Origin: Streptomyces sp. LS1784
GTDB taxonomy: Bacteria > Actinomycetota > Actinomycetes > Streptomycetales > Streptomycetaceae
Assembly: GCF_020103755.1 (NCBI RefSeq)
Contig: NZ_JAHSQD010000018.1
Location: 1-38,982, forward strand
Length of the DNA: 38,982 bases
Reading direction: 5' to 3'
Shown here: positions 26,880 through 35,417 of the stretch, one piece after another
Layout: each line of letters opens with the position of its first letter
Position numbering within the stretch: the stretch's first letter is position 1
Notes under the pieces: model-generated
Databases searched by the model: none
The model's input: the letters and a program-made list of their open reading frames with translations, nothing else
Told to the model about the DNA's origin: nothing
Program-made: the position numbers and the translations under genes

Positions 26880-27778
26880 GTGAGCGTTTCGCCCTACTGG
26901 ACCGGCTGGCCGAGCAGTGGGGCCTCAGCGGCCTGGAACTCGTCGGCAAGGGCCTGGAGTTCACCGTCTTCCGGGCCCGGGGGCGGGACGGCGAACCGGT
27001 CGCCGTACGGCTCGCGCACCGGCGGTTCGACTCCAACGCCAACGACCCGCACGTGGACACCCGCGCCCTGCTCGTCCAGGAGTACGCCATCGCCCGGCAC
27101 CTGGCCGAGCACGGCCTGCCGGTCGCCCGGGCCCGGGAGCTGGTCCTCGCCGACGACCCCGGCTCCCCCGACGTGCTGCTCTCCGACTACGTCCCCGACG
27201 ACGGCTCCCCGCTCGACTCCCACGCCCTCGGACAACTCCTCGCCCGGCTGCACCGGGTGCCCCCGCCGCGGCTGCGCCCCGTCGCCGCCGAGGGCGGCAG
27301 CACGATCGACGCCCTCACCACCCGGATAGCCCGCCGCTGGTCCGAACTCGCCCGCCTCGTCGACGACTGGCCCGAGCCCCCGGCCGCCGACCTCCTCGCC
27401 CGCCGGCTCTCCCCCCTCACCGAGAGCAGCCTCCTCCACCTCGACGTGCGCAGCTCCAACATCCGCCGCCACCAGGGCCGCACCACCGCCCTCCTCGACT
27501 GGTCGAACACCCTGCTCGGCTCCCCCGCCCTGGAGTTCGGCCGGCTCGCCGAATACGCCCGCTACCCCGAGAACGACCTCGACCTCACCGCCCTCCGCGC
27601 CGGTTACGCGACCATCGCCCCCGTCCCCGCCGAGGACGATCCGTGCCTCCTCGCCTGCCGCCTGGACGCCGCCCTGATGCTCGCCCTGGTCTTCCTCTCC
27701 GAAGCCCCCGACCCCACCCGCGGCCCCACCGCCGCCGCCCACGCCCGCGACCTGGCCCACCGCCTCACCCGCTTCTGA
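26876..27778 (+). CDS. APH-fold phosphotransferase
   Basis: A 300-residue aminoglycoside phosphotransferase/choline kinase-like protein. The catalytic loop is LLHLDVRSSNIR (HxDxxxxN pattern) and the metal-binding Asp is in ALLDWSN. The N-terminal nucleotide lobe has ELVGKGLEFTVFRARG and PVAVRL. Such kinases give self-resistance by phosphorylating an antibiotic, or act in biosynthesis. As the last gene after the exporter, self-protection against the operon's product is the leading guess. It overlaps the MFS gene by ATGA and is followed by a strong bidirectional hairpin. Confidence 0.85.
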   Translation: MSERFALLDRLAEQWGLSGLELVGKGLEFTVFRARGRDGEPVAVRLAHRRFDSNANDPHVDTRALLVQEYAIARHLAEHGLPVARARELVLADDPGSPDVLLSDYVPDDGSPLDSHALGQLLARLHRVPPPRLRPVAAEGGSTIDALTTRIARRWSELARLVDDWPEPPAADLLARRLSPLTESSLLHLDVRSSNIRRHQGRTTALLDWSNTLLGSPALEFGRLAEYARYPENDLDLTALRAGYATIAPVPAEDDPCLLACRLDAALMLALVFLSEAPDPTRGPTAAAHARDLAHRLTRF

Positions 27779-27854
27779 CGCCGCCGGACTCGCCACCGCC
27801 GTACGAGGTTCGGAGCAGCCGGCGCTTCGCGTGGGTGATCCGGCACGGCCTGTC

Positions 27855-27891
27855 CGCACGGCCGCCCCGGCCCCTCGGCGACGGCCGTGCG
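27855..27891. terminator. Bidirectional terminator between converging operons
   Basis: CGCACGGCCG (27855-27864) and CGGCCGTGCG (27882-27891) form a perfect 10-bp stem around a 17-base loop. It lies in the 116-bp gap between the converging kinase gene (stop 27778) and regulator gene (stop 27895). It can serve both strands and marks the boundary of the two clusters. Confidence 0.7.
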
Positions 27892-27894
27892 AGG

Positions 27895-28872
27895 TCAGCC
27901 GGCCAGGGAGTCCTCGGCGCTGCGCAGCTCCTGGGCGATGCCCAGGAGGTCGTCCGCGCAGGCGGACAGGATCTCCGCGACCGCGGTCCTGCCGTGCACC
28001 GGAATGGCGGGGGCGAGCCGCTTCCAGTCCTCCGCGCTGGACAGCTGCGTGCGTAGCTGCTGCAGGACGAAGCGCCCGTTCTCACTGAGCCGGAGGGACG
28101 GATCCCGGCGGAGCCGGTCGAAGATGGTGATCCGCTCCACCGGGTCGGAGACGGCTTCCGGCCCCGGGCGACCGGTTCGGTTCGGGATCCGCACGGGCCC
28201 CGCCGGACGGCCCGTCCGGCACCTCGTCGGCACGGGCTCCTGACCGCTCGCCAGGCGCTGCCGGACGTCCCGGACGGTGCCCACCGAGATTCCGGCCTGT
28301 CGCGCGACCTCCCGCAGGGACGCCGACGGGTTCTGCCGGATCAGCTCCGCGGCGGCGGCGCGCCCCGCCGCGGTGCTCGCCGGGCGGGCGCGGCCGTCGC
28401 AGCCGGTGCGCACCTCGGGCTGCGCCTCCTGCTCACCGGACCGCTGCCGGATCGCCCCCACGCTCTTGGCACTCAGACCGCTCATCTTGGCGATGTAGCG
28501 ATCCGACCAGTCCGGGTGGTAGCTGAGCAGGCGCAGCGCGGCCTGCTTCCGTTCCTCAAGGGAGAGCGGGAGTCCGTGCCGGACGTTGGACTCCACCGCG
28601 AGCAGGAAGGCCGCCTGCTCGTCCCCGTCGAACCACCGTACGGCGATGGTGCTTTCCTTGCGCAGCGTCGCCGCGTGCAGCCGGTGCATCCCGTCCACCA
28701 CCCGCATCGTCTCGCGGTGCACCAGGATCGGCTCGAACTCGGTTTCGCTCTCCGCGAGCCGGCGGACGTGCTCGACGTCGATGCCGAAACGCGGCGAATC
28801 GGCCGGCCGCAACGAGCTCAACGCTATAGGGGTACTCGATTCAGGATCACGACAATACGGGGCTTTCGGCAT
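27895..28872 (-). CDS. StrR-type ParB/HTH transcriptional regulator
   Basis: A 325-residue regulator with an N-terminal ParB/Spo0J-like domain (about 15-110; VVDGMHRLHAA is the hallmark), then helix-turn-helix segments (DRYIAKMSGLSAKSVGAIRQR, about 120-145, and LREVARQAGISVGTVRDVRQR near 190). This is the layout of the StrR family (StrR, NovG, and the chloramphenicol regulator CmlR as I recall it), pathway-specific activators of biosynthetic operons. It lies 99 bp after the MFS gene on the same strand. AGGAGA is present but about 11 bases before the ATG. It probably activates the amphenicol-like operon. I saw no full StrR consensus site in the window, but the large operon's promoter lies outside it. 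Confidence 0.85.
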   Translation of the reverse strand: MPKAPYCRDPESSTPIALSSLRPADSPRFGIDVEHVRRLAESETEFEPILVHRETMRVVDGMHRLHAATLRKESTIAVRWFDGDEQAAFLLAVESNVRHGLPLSLEERKQAALRLLSYHPDWSDRYIAKMSGLSAKSVGAIRQRSGEQEAQPEVRTGCDGRARPASTAAGRAAAAELIRQNPSASLREVARQAGISVGTVRDVRQRLASGQEPVPTRCRTGRPAGPVRIPNRTGRPGPEAVSDPVERITIFDRLRRDPSLRLSENGRFVLQQLRTQLSSAEDWKRLAPAIPVHGRTAVAEILSACADDLLGIAQELRSAEDSLAG

Positions 28873-28971
28873 GGCAGGGTCTTCTCCTGGAACAGGCCGG
28901 CGCCGAGTCCGGAACGCCGACTCGAAGGCGAGGTTTCACGAATGGCCGGGCGCGGTGGCGCCGGACGGCGG

Positions 28972-30138
28972 CTATGCGCGCTGGTAGGCGGGGCGCATTG
29001 CGCGCAAGCTCACCACGGACAGCAGGAGCGCGACGAGGGAGGCCGCGACGATTGCCGACTGGACGGAAAGATAGGACGTGGCGAGCGCGATGTACCCGCC
29101 CGCCAGCGGAAGTCCGAGCAACGAGAGAATCATCGTGATCGAGATGGTCAGCGCGTAGTTCTTCTCCGGCATGGCCGCGTTCCGGACCACTCTGGCGTGC
29201 ACCGAGAAGGCCACCAGGGGGCCGGCCACCAGGCAGAAGGACAGGGCGATGACGGGCACACCGGTGGAGAAGGCGAGCAGCAGCGGACTGGCCGGGATCA
29301 CGAGCGAGGCCATGATTCCCAGCGGCTCCACCAGGTTCTTCTCCGCGATCCTCGAACTCGACAGGAAGTACGCGAGCGAGACCACGGCGGCCAGTCCGTA
29401 CACGATCCCCAGGTAGATCTCGGACCGCCCGCCGACGTGCAGGACCAGGTCGGGAAGGGCCGTGTACATGAGGCCGAAGGCGAAGTTCGTCGACATCATG
29501 AGGATGCCGAGCCAGCGCAGGGTGACGCTGCCGGCGACGAAGCCGAACGCCTCCCCGATCGCCGTGAAGGTGCCGCCCAACGAGGCCCGGCCCCGGCGTT
29601 CGTCGCTCGACATGCTCCAGGCCAGCACCAGGAGGAGCGCGTAGGACAGGGCCGAGATGAGGAAGAGCAGGTGCGGGGCGAGGTGCACCACGATCCACGC
29701 GCCGCAGATGGGCACGATCACCTGCATCGCCTGCTGGTTGAACTGGAAGAAGGAGAAGGCCTTCGCGACCTCGCCTTCGCCTTCCAGCACGGTGATGTGC
29801 TTCTCGAAGGCGACGTAGGCCAGCAGGTTGAACAGCGACAGCACTCCGCCCACGCAGATGTACGCGGCCGCGCTCTCCGATCCCAGCAGGATTCCGAAGA
29901 ACAGGAAGCAGACGCCGAACCGGACCGCGTTCGATCCCACGAAGACGTTCCGGACGCCGTAGCGGTCCACGATGATTCCGGTCAGCGGGAGCACCAGGAT
30001 GGTCGGCAGCCACTCGACCAGGAGCGACACACCCGAGGACTGCACACTGCCGGTGACCCGGAACACCATGATCGGAATGGCAAAGAGCAGGAAGCGCTCG
30101 ATAAAGGTCTGGAAAAGCAGATAGATTTTGAGCGACAA
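28972..30138 (-). CDS. MFS transporter of the amphenicol-like cluster
   Basis: A 388-residue membrane protein with about 12 hydrophobic helices and the MFS loop in the form GIIVDRYGVRNVF. It begins at a TTG supported by GGGGGAG five bases upstream and by a good promoter 85-115 bp before it. The likely role is export of, or resistance to, the amphenicol-like product, in the way CmlF-type transporters sit in the chloramphenicol cluster. It starts a separate unit from the large operon and is followed by the StrR-type regulator. Confidence 0.85.
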   Translation of the reverse strand: MSLKIYLLFQTFIERFLLFAIPIMVFRVTGSVQSSGVSLLVEWLPTILVLPLTGIIVDRYGVRNVFVGSNAVRFGVCFLFFGILLGSESAAAYICVGGVLSLFNLLAYVAFEKHITVLEGEGEVAKAFSFFQFNQQAMQVIVPICGAWIVVHLAPHLLFLISALSYALLLVLAWSMSSDERRGRASLGGTFTAIGEAFGFVAGSVTLRWLGILMMSTNFAFGLMYTALPDLVLHVGGRSEIYLGIVYGLAAVVSLAYFLSSSRIAEKNLVEPLGIMASLVIPASPLLLAFSTGVPVIALSFCLVAGPLVAFSVHARVVRNAAMPEKNYALTISITMILSLLGLPLAGGYIALATSYLSVQSAIVAASLVALLLSVVSLRAMRPAYQRA

Positions 30139-30222
30139 GAATTCTCCCCCGTGCGCCGCGCGAGGTCGCCGCCGGCGCCGCCTAATGCGAGTTGCGCGTT
30201 GACGTGATCATGTCACCCTCAC

Positions 30223-30251
30223 ATCCTGACCCAGCCATAGCGGACTGTCAA
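30223..30251 (-). promoter_or_regulatory. Promoter of the MFS-regulator unit
   Basis: On the - strand, a consensus -35 TTGACA (30251-30246) and a -10 CAGGAT (30228-30223, consensus TAGGAT) are separated by exactly 17 bp. It faces the TTG start at 30138, leaving a leader of about 80 bases. Confidence 0.65.
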
Positions 30252-30362
30252 CATGCTTGAAACAAAAACAGAAGCGGCGTGAATCCCCTGCCCCGGCCCC
30301 TCCGCACCAGTCCGCCGCAGCCGCGAGTGGAGCGCGCCGAATTCGCCTCCTCGAATTCCAAA

Positions 30363-30378
30363 CGTGAGCCGCCTCACG
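30363..30378 (-). terminator. Hairpin terminator after the HAD gene
   Basis: CGTGAG and CTCACG arms around a 4-base loop lie 4 bp after the HAD stop codon. On the - strand the hairpin is followed by TTT. The stem is short but the position is right. Confidence 0.5.
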
Positions 30379-30382
30379 CCCT

Positions 30383-31030
30383 TTAGGCCATCGTCGACAT
30401 CAGGAGCGGGAAGGCGTCCGCCACCGTCTCCACGATCCGGTCCGGGACCGGCACCCCGGCCGGCAGCGCGCTGCCCTGCGAGACCCAGATCGTCGACATG
30501 CCCAGGGGTGCGGCGCCCGCGACGTCGTGCTCCAGGGAGTCGCCGACCATCCACGCGCCCTCCAGTCCGGTGGCGGCGCGGCGCGCGACGAGCCGGAAGA
30601 CGTCCGGGTGGGGCTTGCTCACCACCTCGTCGTCGGCGAAGCACACGGCGTCGAACAGGTCGGCCAGGCCGTCACGCATCTTGGGCCGTTGCTGGTCCTC
30701 CCTGCCGTTGGTCAACAGGGCCAGCAGCCAGCCGTGTTCACGCAGCGCGCGGAGCTGCTCCGGGACACCGTCGAAGGTCCGCACGAGCCGCGGCCAGCGC
30801 TCCCAGAACAGGCGCCGCAGCTCGGCCGGCGACTCGGGGAAGCCGAAGCGGTCGACGATCGCGCGGAAGGTCTCCGCCGGGGACACCGGCCGCTGCTGCT
30901 CGTTGCGCAGGAACTCCAGTCCGTCCGGTCCCAGGCCGCGCTGCTCGGTCAGCTCGACGAACCACCGGTCGATCGCGCCGGTGCTGTCCACCAGGGTGTC
31001 GTCGAGATCGAATATGGCGAACTTCTTCAC
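30383..31030 (-). CDS. HAD-superfamily phosphatase
   Basis: A 215-residue HAD subfamily IA hydrolase, the phosphoglycolate-phosphatase type. All four motifs are visible: FDLDDTLVDS near the N-terminus, LTNGRE, the lysine in VSKPHPDVF and MVGDSLEHDVAG. There is no signal peptide, so it acts in the cytosol. I chose GTG 31030 because it lies just before the first HAD motif; the in-frame ATG at 31138 would encode a 36-residue extension spanning a strong terminator hairpin. The ribosome-binding site is weak. Lying beside a chloramphenicol-phosphotransferase homologue, it might remove that phosphate, or dephosphorylate a biosynthetic intermediate (inference). Confidence 0.8.
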   Translation of the reverse strand: MKKFAIFDLDDTLVDSTGAIDRWFVELTEQRGLGPDGLEFLRNEQQRPVSPAETFRAIVDRFGFPESPAELRRLFWERWPRLVRTFDGVPEQLRALREHGWLLALLTNGREDQQRPKMRDGLADLFDAVCFADDEVVSKPHPDVFRLVARRAATGLEGAWMVGDSLEHDVAGAAPLGMSTIWVSQGSALPAGVPVPDRIVETVADAFPLLMSTMA

Positions 31031-31096
31031 GCGTGACCACGCATCCTCGGGTCGGTGGAGCGAGCAGGGAACGAGCCCGCGGCTCGTGGTTCCGAG

Positions 31097-31134
31097 CCGT
31101 GGGGCCGCCCCCGGTGCCGGGGGCGGCCCCTCGG
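31097..31134 (-). terminator. Strong hairpin after the phosphotransferase gene
   Basis: GGGGCCGCCCCC (31101-31112) pairs perfectly with GGGGGCGGCCCC (31119-31130), and three further pairs flank it after one mismatch. It lies 14 bp past the phosphotransferase stop. It probably ends the large - strand operon and argues against the upstream start of the HAD gene. Confidence 0.7.
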
Positions 31135-31147
31135 TCATGACTCCTGG

Positions 31148-31681
31148 TCAGACCACGTGGGCCGCGATGATGCGGGCGCACTCGATGGACTCGGTGGTGC
31201 CGGTGTCGACCTCGACGTCGTAGACGACGTCCTTGTGCACGACCTCTGCCTGCGAGGCCGCCATCCCCGCCACCCGGTCGCCGCGCGCCACCTCGCGGCC
31301 GGCGGCGATCTCCGGGTCGCAGCGCACGCCGACCCAGAGCACCTCCAGGCCCTCCAGGTGTCCGCGCAGGCGCTCCTGGGAGGCGGCGCCGCCGAGGAAG
31401 ACGTCGTCGATGATGACCCTGGCGCCCGCCCGCGCCATCGCGGCGATCCCCGCCGTCCAGGCGGCCTCCGCCTGGCGGAAGGCGTCACCCACCGAGACCT
31501 CGCCGTTCTGCCCCAGCTCCACGCCCGTGCCCGACTGCATCAGGGTCGCCGGCAGTGCCGCGATGAGGTCGTCCACGCCGAGGCTGAGCCAGACCTGGGG
31601 CAGGACTGCCTTCAGGCAGCGGGTGATTCCGGTCTTGCCGGAGCTCGATCCGCCGTTGAGAACGATGATCTGTGTCGTCAC
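31148..31681 (-). CDS. cpt: Chloramphenicol 3-O-phosphotransferase homologue
   Basis: A 177-residue P-loop kinase very like the Streptomyces venezuelae chloramphenicol phosphotransferase (178 residues) as I recall it. The Walker A is [10 protein letters not shown], the catalytic base aligns as D37 in LGVDDL, and the characteristic blocks [29 protein letters not shown] and YDVEVDT are all present. The known enzyme phosphorylates the primary C3 hydroxyl of chloramphenicol for self-resistance in the producer. Presence as the last gene of an A-T-R/CmlA-type operon implies a product with the same 1,3-propanediol head. The GTG start overlaps the upstream stop (GTGA). A hairpin follows. Confidence 0.92.
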   Translation of the reverse strand: MTTQIIVLNGGSSSGKTGITRCLKAVLPQVWLSLGVDDLIAALPATLMQSGTGVELGQNGEVSVGDAFRQAEAAWTAGIAAMARAGARVIIDDVFLGGAASQERLRGHLEGLEVLWVGVRCDPEIAAGREVARGDRVAGMAASQAEVVHKDVVYDVEVDTGTTESIECARIIAAHVV

Positions 31682-32529
31682 TTGATCGGCACGCCTTCCA
31701 AGGTGATTCGTTCCATCTTCCGGTCATGCGGCCAGTAGTCCGAGACCGCGTAGTGCTGCGCCGCCAGGTTGTCCCAGATGGCCACGTCGCCTTCCTCCCA
31801 CTGGAACCGGCACTGGAACTCCGGTCGCCAGGCCAGGAGATGGACCATGTCGAGGATCCGGCGGCTCTCCTCGGCGCTCACGCCCTCGATGCGGACGCCG
31901 GAGACCTTGTTGGAGAACAGTATCTTCTCACCGGTGAACGGGTGGGTGAGCACGAGCGGGTGGGACTGCGGCGGGTACTTCTCCTGCAGCTGGCGCAGCA
32001 CGTCCTCGTGGTCGACGAAGGCGGAACGGTAGATCTGCACCCAGTCGTGGACGATCCGGAGCTCCTCCAGCTCCTTCTGCACCGAGTCGCTGAGCGAGTC
32101 GAAGGCCTTGCCCATGTTCGCCCAGCAGGTGTCGCCGCCCCGGGGCGGGATCTGAACGGCCCTCAGGATCGACGCGAAGGTCGGCACGGCCCGCCAGTTG
32201 AGGTCGCTGTGCCAGGAGTTGAGGTTTCCGGTGACCTTCGCGTCGTGGTAGATGCCGGTGATCTCCGGGTACTCGTGGTACGGCTGGAACGGGGAGATGC
32301 CCACCACCGCCGGCTCGTCCTCGGTCCGGAAGGGGTGCACCTCGGTCTTGCCGATCAGCTGCGCCACCTTCGCGAAGGTGTGCCGGTCGAGGTGCTGGCT
32401 CTTGAAGAACACCGCCTTGTGCTGCAGCAGCAACTCCAGCACGAAGTCGCGGAGTCCGGGGTCGGCCGGGTCCAGCCGGTAGTCGTCGACGACCACCCCG
32501 ATGTGTGTGCCCAGCTTCTTTCGCGCCAT
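31678..32529 (-). CDS. TauD-family Fe(II)/2-oxoglutarate dioxygenase
   Basis: A 283-residue TauD/TfdA dioxygenase. The iron triad is His and Asp in WHSDLNW and the distal His in NLAAQHYAV; the 2OG-binding Arg follows in [10 protein letters not shown]. It would hydroxylate, halt or rearrange an alkyl position of the pathway intermediate; the substrate is unknown. GGAG lies seven bases before the ATG, which overlaps the ligase stop by one base (TGATG), and its own stop overlaps the phosphotransferase start. I know of no TauD enzyme in the chloramphenicol pathway, so it may represent a departure from it. Confidence 0.88.
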   Translation of the reverse strand: MARKKLGTHIGVVVDDYRLDPADPGLRDFVLELLLQHKAVFFKSQHLDRHTFAKVAQLIGKTEVHPFRTEDEPAVVGISPFQPYHEYPEITGIYHDAKVTGNLNSWHSDLNWRAVPTFASILRAVQIPPRGGDTCWANMGKAFDSLSDSVQKELEELRIVHDWVQIYRSAFVDHEDVLRQLQEKYPPQSHPLVLTHPFTGEKILFSNKVSGVRIEGVSAEESRRILDMVHLLAWRPEFQCRFQWEEGDVAIWDNLAAQHYAVSDYWPHDRKMERITLEGVPIK

Positions 32530-33815
32530 CACTCGTCTCCCGTCTTCGTGGTGAGTGTGTAGGTGTGGACGATCTGCGCCATGCTCAGCTCCACCGCGCG
32601 CATGGACTCCCCGACGACCAGGAACCTCCCGCCGTTGGGCCAGACGTTGCCGCTCGCCCGCAGCACCTCGCCCACCGCGGGGAGGTCGGCGGCCAGCACC
32701 GCGCCGGGCAGGTCCTCGGGTGCGGTGACCTCGACGACCCGGCCGAGCTTCCTCCCGGGCAACGGCATGTACAGCCATCCGGAGGCGCCCGGTTCCCGGT
32801 GGTCCAGCATCGTGGTGGGGGCGGACGGCAGTTCCGAGGGCCTGCCGAGGCAGGCCAGCACCGCTTCCCGCGCCAGGTCGACGCCGAAGACCGTGCGCTG
32901 GTGCCAGGAGATGCCGGCGCCGCCGAACCGGTTGCCGATCTCCAGGAAGACCAGCTCGTCCGCGGGGGTGTGGAACAGTTCGAGGTGGATCACGCTGTCC
33001 GTCAGCCCCAGGACGCGGACCACCGTCGCGGTGAACTCCCGCATCCGCTCCGCGAGCGCGGGGTCGTCCTCGGTCACCGCGGCCAGCGGGCTGTCCCCGT
33101 GCTGGAAGTCGAAGCAGGTGTCCAGGTAGCGGGAGGCGCAGAACCAGCGCAGCGTGCCGTCGCGCACCACCCCGTCGATGTGGTAGATCGCCCCGTCGAT
33201 GAACTCCTCGGCCTCGTGGCCCGGTTCGATGCCACCCGCCGCGGCGAGGGCCAGCAGCGCGGCGCCTTCGTCGAGGATCCGCACCCCGATGCTCGCGCCC
33301 TGGCTGCGCGGCTTGAGCACGACCCGCCCCGTCAACCCGCTCGCGAAGCGCTCCAGTTCGGTGAACGCCGTGTCCGGCCCGACGGCCAGGTGGCGCGGCA
33401 CCGGCACGCCGGCCTGCGCCAGCACGTGCTTCATCGGCACCTTGTCCCGGCACAGGGTGGCCGTGCGCACGGTCGTGCCGGGTACCCCGAAGTGCTCGCG
33501 CAGCCGCGCGGCCGGCAGCGTGGTGTGCTCGTACAGCCCCACGACCGCGGCGGGGGGCCCGAACTCGGCGGCCAGGCCGGCCACCAGGTCACGGATGCGG
33601 TCCGCGGCGCGATCGTACGTGTCCAGGTCGTTCGGGTCCGCGTCCGGCAGGTCCAGGACGGCGATCCGGGCGAACCGGGACGCCAGCTCGGCGGGCAGCC
33701 GCTCGGCGCTGCCGCGCGCCATCACGGCGGTCACGTGGTCGGCCTCGAAGTCGACGGTGTGGGCCTCCGAGGCGTGGAAGCCGACGTGGACGACGTGCTG
33801 CCTGCCCGGCTTCAC
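32529..33815 (-). CDS. ATP-grasp amino-acid ligase
   Basis: A 428-residue ATP-grasp enzyme of the carnosine-synthase/L-amino-acid-ligase type. The central domain is visible as GRVVLKPRSQGASIGV (ATP-binding lysine and glycine loop) and the metal-binding segment HLELFHTPADELVFLEIGNRFGGAGI. It would form an amide between a carboxylate, via an acyl phosphate, and an amine. In this operon the amine of the reduced aryl-aminopropanediol is a plausible acceptor, replacing the dichloroacetyl step of chloramphenicol (inference). The GTG start overlaps the hydroxylase stop (GTGA). Its ribosome-binding site is weak, consistent with translational coupling. Confidence 0.85.
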   Translation of the reverse strand: MKPGRQHVVHVGFHASEAHTVDFEADHVTAVMARGSAERLPAELASRFARIAVLDLPDADPNDLDTYDRAADRIRDLVAGLAAEFGPPAAVVGLYEHTTLPAARLREHFGVPGTTVRTATLCRDKVPMKHVLAQAGVPVPRHLAVGPDTAFTELERFASGLTGRVVLKPRSQGASIGVRILDEGAALLALAAAGGIEPGHEAEEFIDGAIYHIDGVVRDGTLRWFCASRYLDTCFDFQHGDSPLAAVTEDDPALAERMREFTATVVRVLGLTDSVIHLELFHTPADELVFLEIGNRFGGAGISWHQRTVFGVDLAREAVLACLGRPSELPSAPTTMLDHREPGASGWLYMPLPGRKLGRVVEVTAPEDLPGAVLAADLPAVGEVLRASGNVWPNGGRFLVVGESMRAVELSMAQIVHTYTLTTKTGDE

Positions 33816-35416
33816 GGCCGCACCGCGATCGACTCGTGGAGGAACAGCCGCTTGGAGGTGCCGCCCCGCTCCCGGACGTAGCCGACCAGCTTGTCACTGT
33901 CGACCATCGCCGGGTGCGACTCGTCGTACTCGATGCACATCACCGCTCCCAACCAGGGCTCCTGGCCCATCGCGTACACGTAGACCGAGCGGGCCTGGAG
34001 GGTGTCCACGATCGCCGCCGCCTGCTCGAAGTTGCTGCCCTTGAGGCGGCGGCCCGCGTCCACCCGGCGCTCCAGCCTCTCGGGGAACAGCGGCCCGTAC
34101 AGCCAGCTGACCGGAGCGCCCACGCTCTCCATCCCGATGAACACGGTGTCCACCGGGCCCACCGCCGCCGCCACCTGGGCGTACAGGTGGGGCGAGACGT
34201 TGGTGGAGTCCGCGGCGAACAGCACCCGGGTGCCGTCCAGGTCCAGCAGCCAGCCGCACTTGGTGCGGATCCGGATGTCGCCGTGCTCCCCGAGGAAGGG
34301 CAGCGCGGTGATGGCGCCGCCAGGGGTGTCGAGGGAGTCCAGGTCGTCCAGCTCCACCACGTCCGGAAAGCCGAGCACGCCCAGGATCCGCTTCAGGTCC
34401 GGGTCCACCAGGCTGGAGTTGGCGGACTTCGCGATGACCACCCGCCCGACCCGGTGCCGGATCTTGAGCAGGGTCTCCAGGAGCATGTGGTCCTGGTGGT
34501 TGTGAGTGATCATCACGTAGTCGATGCGCTCGGGCAGGTCGTCGAAGGTGAACCTGCCGTCGCTCCGGTGCTCGTAGCCGCTGTAGCTGACCACCGGGTC
34601 GACCAGGAACGTGGTACCCCGGTGCCGCACGAACACGCAGGCGTGGCCGAGGTATTCGATGACGTCCTCGCCACTGCCGTCCGGCCGGGAGCCGGACGGG
34701 TCCGGGTCCTCCTCGAAGAAGGACCGGAAGGTCTGCGCGCGCTCGCCCGTCAGGCCGAGGTCCGCGCCGATCCGGTCCAGCTCCTCGGGGGTGAGGCCGC
34801 CGCGGAAGACCGCGTCCAGCAGCGGCGAGTCCAGCGGAACGGTCACCAGCAGCTGCTCGGGGGTGTATTCGAGCACGGGCGTGGTGAGGGCGAAGCTCCG
34901 GGCGTCCTCGGTGACGCGGGAGAACCGGACCTGCTGCAGGCCGGGGGTGAAGTGGCGGGAGGCGTAGAGCAGCGGCTCGATGAACCGGTAGTCGGGCGTG
35001 CGGTTGTCCCGCCCGTAGAACAGCTCCACACGGCCGGCCAGCGGCTCGGGCAGCTTCCGGTACACCGCCTCCGTCGTCGCCCCGGTCAGACCGGGCAGGA
35101 TCTCCTGCTCCAACTCGTCGATGGCGTCGGCGAGTTCGAGCAGCGGAGCGTACTGCTCGCGGGCGTCCTGGTACCAGTGCTCGATCTTCCCGTACGCGTC
35201 CTCACCCTGCTCGTGCACGAACGGGCCGCCCTGGAAGCGGGCCTGCTTCAGCGCGGTGCGGTGCGCCCCGGGATCCTCCAGGTAGGACTCGACGATGCTC
35301 CGGTAGTGGTTCTTCAGGTACTTCGCCAGCGTCTGCGGCGGCAGCAGGTACGACCAGGCGTACCACCCGGCCACGGCCGGCTCGGCGATGACGTTCCGCT
35401 TCAGGGACAGGGTCAC
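33812..35416 (-). CDS. cmlA: CmlA-like diiron beta-hydroxylase of a carrier-bound amino acid
   Basis: A 534-residue protein (CmlA is about 532) with a C-terminal metallo-beta-lactamase fold binding a diiron centre. CmlA beta-hydroxylates L-p-aminophenylalanine while it is bound to the NRPS CmlP. From GTG 35416 the HxHxDH motif falls at H305, H307, D309, H310, followed by E377 in LGEHGD and D403 in AADST, the same numbers as the CmlA ligands I recall. I could not find the last CmlA histidine (H466 by memory); the residue there is Ala. GTG 35416 has GGAG six bases upstream, while the in-frame GTG at 35434 has none. It lies one gene from an A-T-reductase NRPS, its expected partner. Confidence 0.9.
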   Translation of the reverse strand: MTLSLKRNVIAEPAVAGWYAWSYLLPPQTLAKYLKNHYRSIVESYLEDPGAHRTALKQARFQGGPFVHEQGEDAYGKIEHWYQDAREQYAPLLELADAIDELEQEILPGLTGATTEAVYRKLPEPLAGRVELFYGRDNRTPDYRFIEPLLYASRHFTPGLQQVRFSRVTEDARSFALTTPVLEYTPEQLLVTVPLDSPLLDAVFRGGLTPEELDRIGADLGLTGERAQTFRSFFEEDPDPSGSRPDGSGEDVIEYLGHACVFVRHRGTTFLVDPVVSYSGYEHRSDGRFTFDDLPERIDYVMITHNHQDHMLLETLLKIRHRVGRVVIAKSANSSLVDPDLKRILGVLGFPDVVELDDLDSLDTPGGAITALPFLGEHGDIRIRTKCGWLLDLDGTRVLFAADSTNVSPHLYAQVAAAVGPVDTVFIGMESVGAPVSWLYGPLFPERLERRVDAGRRLKGSNFEQAAAIVDTLQARSVYVYAMGQEPWLGAVMCIEYDESHPAMVDSDKLVGYVRERGGTSKRLFLHESIAVRP

Positions 35417-35417
35417 A

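Noticed and set aside
27779..27894. A small gene between the converging operons
   Set aside because: The gap holds only the terminator stem-loop and no plausible start with a ribosome-binding site.
28516..30207. A long + strand frame over the regulator and MFS genes
   Set aside because: The - strand has clear ParB/HTH and MFS signatures; the + frame is low-complexity.
31031..31138. ATG 31138 as the start of the HAD gene
   Set aside because: It would add 36 residues encoded by a terminator hairpin, and its Shine-Dalgarno is only two bases from the ATG.
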